Source of the DNA: Thermoplasmata archaeon
GTDB lineage: Bacteria; Actinomycetota; Acidimicrobiia; Acidimicrobiales; Acidimicrobiaceae
DNA length: 6,494 bases
Direction of reading: 5' to 3'
Assembly (NCBI GenBank): GCA_021836665.1
Contig: JAKBHQ010000348.1
Span: 1-6,494 of the forward strand
Of this stretch, positions 1 to 6,377 are shown piece after piece. The translations under genes and the position numbers were made by a program. Within the stretch, counting starts at the first letter, position 1. Each line of letters opens with the position of its first letter. The notes below the pieces were generated by a model that had not been told where the DNA came from, ran no database searches, and worked only from the letters and a program-made list of their open reading frames with translations.

Positions 1-375
1 AATCCTCGCGTCCGGAGCCTTGAGGAAGAAGCTGCGAGGGTATTTAGGTCGAGGGTGGTCAATCCGAAGTGGATTTCCGCGATGATGCGCCATGGATATA
101 AAGGGGCTTTCGAAATGGCGGCTACCGCAGATTACCTCTTTGGATATCAGGCTACGGCGCGGGTCGTAAAGGACTGGATGTTTGACACGCTAACTAAAAG
201 TTATGTCGCCGACGAGCAGGTGTCTGAGTTTTTCAGGCTGAACAACCCCGATGCCTTGGCCTCAATATGTGAGCGACTAATCGAGGCAAGTTCGAGGGGA
301 CTATGGCAAGCCGCTGATGTCGACCTTCAGCTTTTGCGTCGAAAATTGATGGAGGTGGAAGGTTGGAAAGAGTAG
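1..375 (+). CDS. cobN: Cobaltochelatase large subunit CobN, C-terminal fragment (5' end outside window)
   Basis: The frame is open from base 1 and ends at TAG 373-375, giving the last 124 residues of a protein that is normally over 1,100 residues long. The GTG at 55 is internal, because family-like sequence (RSLEEEAARVFRSRVVNPKW) continues upstream of it. Diagnostic C-terminal CobN motifs are visible: NPKWISAMMRHGYKGAFEMA, then ATADYLFGYQATARVVKDW, and near the end FFRLNNPDALASICERL followed by EASSRGLW. CobN is the metal- and corrin-binding subunit that inserts Co2+ into hydrogenobyrinate a,c-diamide (known for the family). BchH/ChlH is its Mg-chelatase paralogue, but this tail reads as CobN. 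The gene overlaps the next one by 13 bases, so the two are very likely one operon and translationally coupled. The gene is incomplete only because the window begins inside it. Confidence 0.94.
   Translation, partial: NPRVRSLEEEAARVFRSRVVNPKWISAMMRHGYKGAFEMAATADYLFGYQATARVVKDWMFDTLTKSYVADEQVSEFFRLNNPDALASICERLIEASSRGLWQAADVDLQLLRRKLMEVEGWKE
351..355 (+). promoter_or_regulatory. Ribosome-binding site deciding the TTG start of the chelatase I/D gene
   Basis: GGAGG (within GGAGGTGG) lies inside the last codons of cobN, 7 bases before TTG 363. This supports TTG 363 as the start. The in-frame GTG at 381 also has a strong AGGAGGA, but that touches the start codon (374-380) and leaves no usable spacing. 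Confidence 0.7.
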
Positions 376-2327
376 GAGGAGTGAATCGTTATCCTTTTGT
401 GGCAGTAGTAGGTCAAAGCAGACTTAAGCTTGCGCTTCTGCTCTTAGCTATTGACCCTCGAATCGGCGGTCTTTTAGTGATAGGGGAAAAGGGGTCGGCA
501 AAATCTACCCTGGCTCGAGGTGTAGCGGATTTGCTCGAAACTGGTGCACCGTTTGTCGAATTGCCGGTTGGCGCCACAGAGGATCGCGTAATTGGAACTC
601 TAGATTTAGCGGGCGTAATCAACAATAGAAGTGAAGAACTCAAGCCAGGACTTTTGATCCAAGCCAACTCTGGCGTTTTATACGTCGATGAGGTTAATTT
701 ATTGCAGGATCACATAGTCGACCTAATGCTGGATGCTGCCGCTTCGGGGACGGTGAGGATAGAGCGTGAAGGTTTCTCTATGGTCAAAGATTCCAGGTTT
801 GTACTTTGCGGATCGATGAATCCAGAAGAGGGAGAGTTGCGACCCCAACTTTTGGATCGATTTGGGTTCGCAATTGAGGTAGATGCCTTAGAAAACGTCG
901 AAGAGCGGGCGGAGGCAGTGACCCGCAGGGTTGAATATGAGGCAGATCCTGAGCTGTTTATCTTGAATTATAAAGATGAGACAGATGCCCTACGTGAGAA
1001 GGTTGAAGCAGCTCGAAGGCTGGTTAACTTCGAAGGGCGACCGAGGAAGAACCTTTTTGAGCTGGCTAAATTCGCCGCTCAGGTGTCAATTGCTCATGGT
1101 GTGGAAGGTTTGCGCTCTGACCTTGCTCTGGTGCGTGGCGCCATAGCCTACGCGGCGCTCGCCGGTAGGAGCCAAGCAACCGAAGAGGATTTGATCGAAG
1201 TGTCAAGCCTCGCACTTCTTCATCGATCTAGACAAAAAATGAAGGATCACACTCCGGGTGAAGACAAGTCAACGCATACCGACGGACGAAGCAGTGAGCG
1301 GAACTATCCGAGTAATGAATCGTCGAGAGAAGAAGCTGCTTCACGCTTTCCTCAGCAGGATTCGGGTGCATCTTCGGTGTCTGAGGATGAGATGGGCGGA
1401 AGTACTTTACCTAATAGGACTCCAGAGCAAAGTAGTGGCGACGCGAGTGGGGGGCAGTATCGAATCGATGCGCCTGCCCCTCCAAATCCAGGCGAGCCAC
1501 AGCTTGGCCAGGGTGACGGCAAAACCTCTGCCGATAAAGGAGATCAGTTTCCAAAGGAACCTGATTTTGATCGAACATATTCGGAAACAGACATTTCAAA
1601 AATTCTGCCGACAACTGGTCATCTGTTAGTTTCCGGATCGGGGAATAGGCCCGCTGTGGCTGCTCCTGGATTTGACCGAGTGAAAAGGGGAGGTTCTCCT
1701 TTAGCGGTTCGGGAGACGATAACCAATGGCCTAAGGCGACCAGCGGATTGGAAGCTAAATAGTGACCAGATTGAGATAGATCTCGATAGCTCAGACTTAG
1801 TTTTCAAGAGATTGCTCCTGTTGGACGAGCGGTGTGTGGTGTTTGTAGTTGACACATCTGGATCAATGGGCTCGATAAAACGTGTCGATGCGGCGAAGGC
1901 AACGATAGGGAAGCTGCTCGGGGATGCATACCTGAAGCGACATAGCGTAGCAATGATTACTTTCCAGGGATCGGCTGCTGAAACGATCCTAATGCCAACC
2001 CGAAGCATAGAAATTGCTAATTCCCGGTTGAGTCAAATCAAAAGGGGAGGAAAGACACCTTTGCACCTAGGTCTTCGCAAGGCAGTGGAGCTTGCTAAGA
2101 GATTGCGTGCTAAAGGAACCGAACCCTTTGTGGTCGTGATGACAGATGGCCTGGTGTCAACCTCGCAGCCCGGGGTCGACCCAGCAAAGGCAACTTTTGA
2201 TGCCTCAAGAGACCTCGCCGAGGCAAAAGTGGATGGCCTTCTCGTAGATTTCGACCTGACCGATCCGAAGGTAGGAATTGCTGTTGAAGTTGCGAAACTT
2301 GCAAAGCTTTCCTATATTTCGGGGTAG
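363..2327 (+). CDS. Cobaltochelatase ATPase-VWA fusion subunit (ChlI/ChlD-like, CobST-equivalent)
   Basis: This is a 654-residue ATPase/VWA partner of CobN. It couples ATP hydrolysis to Co2+ insertion in the cytoplasm (family knowledge). It begins with the family-typical YPFVAVVGQ (10-18). The AAA+ part spans about residues 10-290: Walker A GEKGSAKST (41-49), Walker B VLYVDE (105-110), the sensor-1 region GSMNPEEG (150-157) and the arginine-finger-type LLDRFG (163-168). Residues about 294-440 are a low-complexity, Ser/Asp/Glu/Pro/Gly-rich linker, as is usual between the I and D halves. The VWA domain carries a complete MIDAS: DTSGS (D497, S499, S501), T565 in GGKTP, and D595 in MTDG. Both halves therefore look active. 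Length matches two-domain fusions of this family. The start is TTG, supported by GGAGG 7 bases upstream, and it overlaps cobN by 13 bases. A Mg-chelatase role is possible by fold, but adjacency to cobN favours cobalt. No other cobalamin gene follows. Confidence 0.94.
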   Translation: MERVGGVNRYPFVAVVGQSRLKLALLLLAIDPRIGGLLVIGEKGSAKSTLARGVADLLETGAPFVELPVGATEDRVIGTLDLAGVINNRSEELKPGLLIQANSGVLYVDEVNLLQDHIVDLMLDAAASGTVRIEREGFSMVKDSRFVLCGSMNPEEGELRPQLLDRFGFAIEVDALENVEERAEAVTRRVEYEADPELFILNYKDETDALREKVEAARRLVNFEGRPRKNLFELAKFAAQVSIAHGVEGLRSDLALVRGAIAYAALAGRSQATEEDLIEVSSLALLHRSRQKMKDHTPGEDKSTHTDGRSSERNYPSNESSREEAASRFPQQDSGASSVSEDEMGGSTLPNRTPEQSSGDASGGQYRIDAPAPPNPGEPQLGQGDGKTSADKGDQFPKEPDFDRTYSETDISKILPTTGHLLVSGSGNRPAVAAPGFDRVKRGGSPLAVRETITNGLRRPADWKLNSDQIEIDLDSSDLVFKRLLLLDERCVVFVVDTSGSMGSIKRVDAAKATIGKLLGDAYLKRHSVAMITFQGSAAETILMPTRSIEIANSRLSQIKRGGKTPLHLGLRKAVELAKRLRAKGTEPFVVVMTDGLVSTSQPGVDPAKATFDASRDLAEAKVDGLLVDFDLTDPKVGIAVEVAKLAKLSYISG

Positions 2328-2696
2328 TAAATGCCTACAACGGCCTAGTCAGGCAGTCGAATTTTTGCCTGCGAACCTGCAACCAGAATCTAAAGGTGAT
2401 TGCATTAGTTTTTTTGGGCATTATTGAGGCTTGGCATTTTGCATTTTTTGTGAGATTTGGAGATCTCCAGATAGCTAGTAGATATAGGACTTCTCGGCCA
2501 CGATCTAAGAATTGTGAAGTTGTATTTTCGTTGCACTTGATTTGATGCAAAGAGTAGAGTCCGGCTACTGGGTCAGCAGGGATAAAAGTTCTGTTTGGGT
2601 TAGTTCCGAATAAATTCCAGATACGAACTTCGACTGCCGATATTTTTCGGTGGCCAAGAATTGACACTTCTAAAGCTTTTGCAGAGAGGCAAGGGA
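2328..2696. other. Intergenic region between chelatase and Fic-like gene
   Basis: This 369-base stretch is A+T-richer than its neighbours and holds no gene I can support. Visible structures are a 6-bp inverted repeat CAGGCA/TGCCTG (2350-2371), not followed by a T-run, and a partial dyad TTGCA/TGCAA at 2531-2550. It also has a T-tract near 2409. A minus-strand frame (2335-2706, TTG start) is open across the whole gap but has no convincing ribosome-binding site and resembles no protein I know. The promoter of the Fic-like gene presumably lies here, but no clear -35/-10 pair can be assigned. Confidence 0.5.
2684..2689 (+). promoter_or_regulatory. Ribosome-binding site deciding the ATG start of the Fic-like gene
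   Basis: GAGAGG ends 7 bases before ATG 2697. The longer reading (TTG 2661, 12 more codons) has only a weak upstream GGTGG, so ATG 2697 is preferred. Confidence 0.6.
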
Positions 2697-4172
2697 ATGG
2701 CGGCAAATCTATTTTTTCCTGGCGATAAGCCGCCAGCGACGATACATGGGTTGCAAAAGGCAGGTTCCATCTGCAGAATTGCTCCGGGCATTTACACGGA
2801 TCAAGTAGCAGAACCCGAGGTCGTCGTGTTAGCGAACTGGCGAAGGATTGTTGGCCATATGTTGCCGAATTCCGTCATCACTGATCGATCTGCTTTTATG
2901 GGTGGTCCAGATCAAGGAGTTCTATTTTTGGCGAGGGGCGCCAAGGCGCGACAGATAGAATTGCCGGGATTAATCGTCTCGGTGCGCCAAGGAGCTGGGC
3001 CCGTTGAGGGAGACATCGAGCTGCCGGAAGGTCTATTTCTAGCCTCTCCGCTTAGGGGCATTCTTGATAACATGCTTCCGAGCCGGGCCGTCAGGGGTAA
3101 GCCAGCGCGGACCCTGACCACTGCAGAGCTATTAGTTCACGTCGATGCGACGTTTGTTAAAGGTGACTGGAAACGGACTAGCGAGGTGCTGGATCAGGCC
3201 ACTCGTTTGGCCGAGCTTCTCGGTCTCGACGGTGATGTTGTTTCAGATGTCAAGTTGCTGCTAGAGCGAAACCTAGCATCGGATCAAAACTTTCTAGATC
3301 AGACCCCGTTACTCAGCGCAACAACTAGAAGACCAAAGTCAAAAAAGCTAAAGAATCTCAAGCATGAATCCATAGACAGATCTGAGCCGGAATCTGACAC
3401 CCTCACTAGCTTATTTGGTCAACTCTCATCGTTGCGAGAGGCGGTCTCAAGGCTTAATCCAGGAGAATGTCACCTCGACGAGCGAGAGGCAAGATGGACC
3501 TACTTGCCCTTCGTGGAGGCATTTTATATGTCCGGGATACTGGACGGAATAACGCCCAAAAGCTTGCTAATTAAAAAGGCCCTTCGTTCCGTAGTTTTAG
3601 CAGAATCAGTTGGAGAGCCATCGGAGTTTAGAAGATATTTTGCCATTGTGTCCGATCAAAAAGAGAGATCGAGAAGGGCTGCAACTGCAGATGAGTTCTT
3701 ACTCCTACTTCGGGATCATCACGCAAAACTTGTTGGGGTGTCGAGCCGCTGTAAGCCGGGTGTCTTTAGAGACGAAGGGGAATTTCGAGGCATTGACGTT
3801 ATGGAATCGATGCCTTCGATCGCGGAGCAACTTTCGGACGGATTCGATGCAATGTGTGGTTTGGGCAATGGACTTGGTTTTGCGATCGGGTTATATCTCT
3901 TAATTTCCTCGGTGGCACCCTTTGGGGAAGCAAACGAGCAGGTGTCGAGCATCGCTGTAAACGGGACACTGAGCAGTGTTGGAGAGAGTAGGGTAATTTA
4001 CCCTGTTGTTGCCGGATACAGTAAATTTTCGAAGTTCCGTATTGATGGAAAATCGGTAGACCTTGTGGCTTTGATTGATGATTTTGTGGCTAGGCAGAGG
4101 CAAACGGTTGCTTCAGACTATGAAGATTTAGGACTGGTAGTTAAGCGGCTTAGAGTAGACGAGAGTTTTTGA
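2697..4172 (+). CDS. Fic-fold protein with AbiEi-like N-terminal region and degenerate Fic active site
   Basis: This 491-residue protein resembles, from memory, a subgroup annotated 'Fic family protein' with an N-terminal winged-helix/AbiEi-antitoxin-like part. N-terminal signs are RIAPGIYT (27-34), VITDRSAF (60-67) and then IELPGLIVSV, GDIELPEGLFLASP and SRAVRGKPARTL. C-terminal Fic signs are FVEAFYMSGILDG, where SGILDG (279-284) sits at the class II inhibitory motif (S/T)xxxE(G/N), then DEFLLLLRDHHAKL, PGVFR (354-358) and VNGTLSSVGESRVIYPVV. The catalytic HPFxxGNGRxxR aligns with APFGEANEQVSS (407-418). Pro, Phe and Asn remain, but His is Ala, both Gly are lost (Ala, Glu), and both Arg are lost (Gln, Ser). 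Known Fic enzymes need that His and the Gly/Arg anion-binding loop to transfer AMP, so this copy is probably not an AMP transferase. The frame is intact with no internal stop, so it appears maintained. It stands alone, so no partner toxin or antitoxin is visible. Function is unknown. Confidence 0.78.
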   Translation: MAANLFFPGDKPPATIHGLQKAGSICRIAPGIYTDQVAEPEVVVLANWRRIVGHMLPNSVITDRSAFMGGPDQGVLFLARGAKARQIELPGLIVSVRQGAGPVEGDIELPEGLFLASPLRGILDNMLPSRAVRGKPARTLTTAELLVHVDATFVKGDWKRTSEVLDQATRLAELLGLDGDVVSDVKLLLERNLASDQNFLDQTPLLSATTRRPKSKKLKNLKHESIDRSEPESDTLTSLFGQLSSLREAVSRLNPGECHLDEREARWTYLPFVEAFYMSGILDGITPKSLLIKKALRSVVLAESVGEPSEFRRYFAIVSDQKERSRRAATADEFLLLLRDHHAKLVGVSSRCKPGVFRDEGEFRGIDVMESMPSIAEQLSDGFDAMCGLGNGLGFAIGLYLLISSVAPFGEANEQVSSIAVNGTLSSVGESRVIYPVVAGYSKFSKFRIDGKSVDLVALIDDFVARQRQTVASDYEDLGLVVKRLRVDESF

Positions 4173-4532
4173 GATCGCAGGTGGGGGTTCCATTAGGCGA
4201 CTCGCTGGCTCTGTAGTGAGACCATATGCAAAAGAGCCGGCTGTGGATCTTTTGGCCATTCGAGCTGGAATGGCGCACCGGTACATCGACCAACCGCTCG
4301 ATACTGGCTTGTCGGGACGGTCACTGAATTGAAATAAGTCACTGACAGACCCCACTGAGGGACGATATTGCTCAAAATGTTCCGCCGGCAATACTGATAG
4401 CAATTGGGAAGTTGCATTGCGGCCATTAGAGATAACCATGCCCCCAGGTAGTTTAGAGGCCGGCGCCTTTGTGCTTTGATGCGAAGAATCACGATCACGA
4501 GCACACCCGTTTCAATGGCTTTTTGAGCTTTA

Positions 4533-4554
4533 CTGGTCGTAGGGCTGCGACCAG
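4533..4554. repeat. Perfect 7-bp inverted repeat (hairpin) in the gene-poor region
   Basis: CTGGTCG (4533-4539) and CGACCAG (4548-4554) are exact complements separated by 8 bases. Neither side has a T-run directly after it, so it is not a standard intrinsic terminator. It may be a remnant of a structured element, an operator, or chance. Confidence 0.4.
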
Positions 4555-4740
4555 ATAGACAAGCACATAAAGAAGCCGGTGTTTGTGATGTAGCTTTTTG
4601 GATGTTGGCTCACCTCAACGGGATCGATTGTTAACTGCCAACTTCTCAGCTTGTACGCTTGACACAGGGCGCGCTCAACGGAATTAACTTCAAAACGACT
4701 GGAGCGATCTGGATCGAAATGCTCTCCGCTTCAAAATCGC

Positions 4741-4750
4741 TCACCGGTGA
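4741..4750. repeat. 10-bp perfect palindrome with related short repeats nearby
   Basis: TCACCGGTGA equals its own reverse complement. Its half CCGGTGA recurs in CCGGTGACC at 4791-4799 and 5265-5273, and the inverse GGTCACC is at 4939-4945. The repeats cluster in the gene-poor region. Their role is unknown and chance is possible. Confidence 0.3.
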
Positions 4751-5382
4751 TAGGAACTTGTGACTATCTCCGATAAGAGCTGATCTGGCTCCGGTGACCA
4801 TCCGGTCTATCACTTATCCATGCCAAGTGGCTCGACTCGACGCGGGGGCCACCCGCCGATTGGAATAGGGCTTATCATCCGACGAAGATGCTCGGGCACA
4901 GATAACAACGCTCCCTTTCCTAAAGAGAGGTGTCGCTAGGTCACCAACCAGAATGAGCTTGTCAACTTAAGGCGCAAACACGCACATCTCCCCAGCACGA
5001 AACCACTGATTTGCCGCTTGAGGATCGATACCTCGAGATTGCGCTTACCCAGACAGGTTTTGAGGGAACTGACCTTTATAGATTTATTCGTCGGTTGTTG
5101 ACGCTCGTATTACTTTGCGTGGATAGGCGGAGGGGGAATGGCTTGGTTGACCAGGTTCGTCACGAATCACCGACGCGTTTATATCTTTTCAGCGACGATT
5201 TTTAGACCCCACTAGTGCAGTTGTGCCTTCTCTTTGCGTCGATTATTTTTAGGATTCGACCTGGCCGGTGACCGTTGTGGTTTCGATTTGAAGCTGTCGG
5301 GAAATAATAAGTGTCAACTTCATTTGAGTAGATGATACACCCGTGGTAAGAATAATCTGATATCGGGTTTGTTGCTCCAATT

Positions 5383-6318
5383 GTGAAGGCCTTGGTTGCG
5401 GAATGGGGTTCAGAGATGGGAATGCTTCTGGGTGACGGACCTGGTCCCTTGGGTTGGATCAAGCGAAGTAAGTTTTTTGGACTTCTAATAACCGCTGTTT
5501 TGCTGGTGAGCCTCGGAACTTTGAAGTTTCCAGTGGAGTCCCTGCTCGGTTCAAACACCTCCTATGTAAAGGTGGTCAAGGGGAGCGAGCCTGGTCAGAT
5601 CGTAGTGAACTTGGGCGGCGGAACAGAATTAGCCAAGAAGGGAAACTCTAATTCCGGTTCATCAAGGACAGTAGCAATAAAGCCGCCATCGCAACCTATT
5701 TCTCTCGGCAAAGCAAATCAAGTTGTAGCCCCCAATCCATGCGTACTTGATGCTGTTACGCAGAAAGATCCATTTGGATCGAACGTAATTGGTCTCGCTA
5801 GTGCCGAAGTGGTTAAACGATACTTGATCAACATTTTCGGCGTCTGCAAATCCGGAAGGGGCAAGGCCACGAACCTTCCCACGCCTTCCGAAGTTGCAAA
5901 TAGCGAATGGTCGATGCAGCTGATCAAACAGTTGCCAACGCCATCCCCCGCAATTCCTCCTGGATACGGAGTCGTGGGTATAACCTCCTACCTCTTAAGT
6001 GGTGACAGCATTCATGCGTCGTTGTCTGCCGAGAGTGTGCTAGGGGAGCTGGCCATTTCTGCAACTTCGACTTATAGCGTTTCATTCGATGGGGGAGACC
6101 AGTATTTTGGTCCATACCAAATAACCGGCGAACCTTTTCCAGTTGGAGGAATCGATCATATGTGGTTGAACCCCGGTCCTCATTCGATTATTGTGCTTCA
6201 AAATTGGACTGGGACCTGGTACTTGGACGGTCAATCCGGGTCGTTGCCGACTTTGCAGACAAAAGGTGAAGTCGCCAATTTCCTCGTGACAGGGTTCATA
6301 GCCCTAAGAACCTCATAA
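5383..6318 (+). CDS. Membrane-anchored exported protein with PKD-like C-terminal module
   Basis: This is a protein of up to 311 residues. A short cytoplasmic head with basic residues KRSK (27-30) precedes one hydrophobic segment (about 31-47), predicting a signal anchor with the rest outside the membrane. Residues about 50-115 are Gly/Ser/Pro-rich and look disordered. The extracytoplasmic part has exactly two cysteines (C120, C155), which could pair. After the Pro-rich QLPTPSPAIPPGYGVVG, the C-terminal third resembles a PKD-like beta fold: YSVSFDGGD (231-239) stands where related proteins have YxVDWGDG, followed by FGPY, PFPVGGIDHMW and QNWTGTWYLDGQSGSL. I remember similar uncharacterised proteins in actinobacteria. 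Function is unknown; a cell-surface binding or scaffold role is inference. The start is uncertain: GTG 5383 lacks a clear ribosome-binding site, and ATG 5416 (GGGG 7 bases upstream) would remove 11 residues without touching the anchor. Confidence 0.72.
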   Translation: MKALVAEWGSEMGMLLGDGPGPLGWIKRSKFFGLLITAVLLVSLGTLKFPVESLLGSNTSYVKVVKGSEPGQIVVNLGGGTELAKKGNSNSGSSRTVAIKPPSQPISLGKANQVVAPNPCVLDAVTQKDPFGSNVIGLASAEVVKRYLINIFGVCKSGRGKATNLPTPSEVANSEWSMQLIKQLPTPSPAIPPGYGVVGITSYLLSGDSIHASLSAESVLGELAISATSTYSVSFDGGDQYFGPYQITGEPFPVGGIDHMWLNPGPHSIIVLQNWTGTWYLDGQSGSLPTLQTKGEVANFLVTGFIALRTS

Positions 6319-6322
6319 GGAG
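6317..6322 (+). promoter_or_regulatory. Strong ribosome-binding site before a 12-codon stub
   Basis: AAGGAG overlaps the stop of the membrane protein gene and lies 6 bases before TTG 6329. It is a better site than any seen for the upstream gene, yet the frame it serves ends after 12 codons. Confidence 0.55.
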
Positions 6323-6328
6323 TATCGA

Positions 6329-6367
6329 TTGCCAGCACCCTTCGTGCCTGTTCCGTCAAACAAGTAG
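6329..6367 (+). pseudogene. Possible truncated gene start (12-codon stub after membrane protein gene)
   Basis: TTG 6329 opens MPAPFVPVPSNK and stops at TAG 6365-6367. It sits 10 bases after the preceding stop, with an ideal ribosome-binding site, which is the arrangement expected of the second gene of an operon. Immediately downstream lies the 3' end of fabI on the other strand, so the rest of any such gene is missing. It could be the remnant of an operon cut by a rearrangement, or a real very short peptide, or chance. Homologues of the upstream gene and their neighbours would decide. Confidence 0.35.
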
Positions 6368-6377
6368 GTAGTTCAGA

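Larger units (their letters stand above)
4173..5382. other. Gene-poor region of about 1.2 kb, possibly decayed coding DNA
   Basis: No gene is supported here. Open stretches on both strands are short, lack ribosome-binding sites, overlap each other in different frames, and match no family I recognise. The forward frame from about 4563 to 4970 reads through 136 codons with three internal stops. The forward frame from about 4157 to 4480 has one internal stop. Minus-strand frames at 4128-4504 are open for about 100 codons each but overlap one another. A frame at 5011-5205 starts with TTG without a ribosome-binding site. No tRNA, CRISPR or intact transposase was seen. Decay of former genes is a reasonable reading but unproven. 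The last 150 bases are A+T-rich and should hold the promoter of the membrane protein gene. Confidence 0.45.

Noticed and set aside
1258..1629. Forward frame of 123 codons inside the chelatase gene
   Set aside because: It is an alternate frame of the low-complexity linker of a clearly coding gene.
2350..2371. Inverted repeat CAGGCA/TGCCTG as terminator for the chelatase gene
   Set aside because: The stem is only 6 bp with a 10-base loop and no T-run follows on either strand; the T-tract lies within the loop.
2661..2696. Upstream TTG start for the Fic-like protein adding 12 residues
   Set aside because: It has no good ribosome-binding site, whereas ATG 2697 has GAGAGG with 7-base spacing. TTGACA at 2661 also looks like a -35 box, but no -10 lies at the right distance.
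4128..4504. Two overlapping minus-strand frames of 103 codons
   Set aside because: They overlap each other and the end of the Fic-like gene, lack ribosome-binding sites and resemble no known protein.
5011..5205. Forward 64-codon frame with TTG start
   Set aside because: No ribosome-binding site and no recognisable family; treated as part of the gene-poor region.
5202..5558. Minus-strand 118-codon frame overlapping the start of the membrane protein gene
   Set aside because: It runs antisense through the signal-anchor coding region and has no family resemblance.
6333..6350. Hairpin CAGCAC/GTG-C-CTG between the membrane protein and fabI as a two-way terminator
   Set aside because: The stem is short with a bulge and lacks a T-run on both sides.
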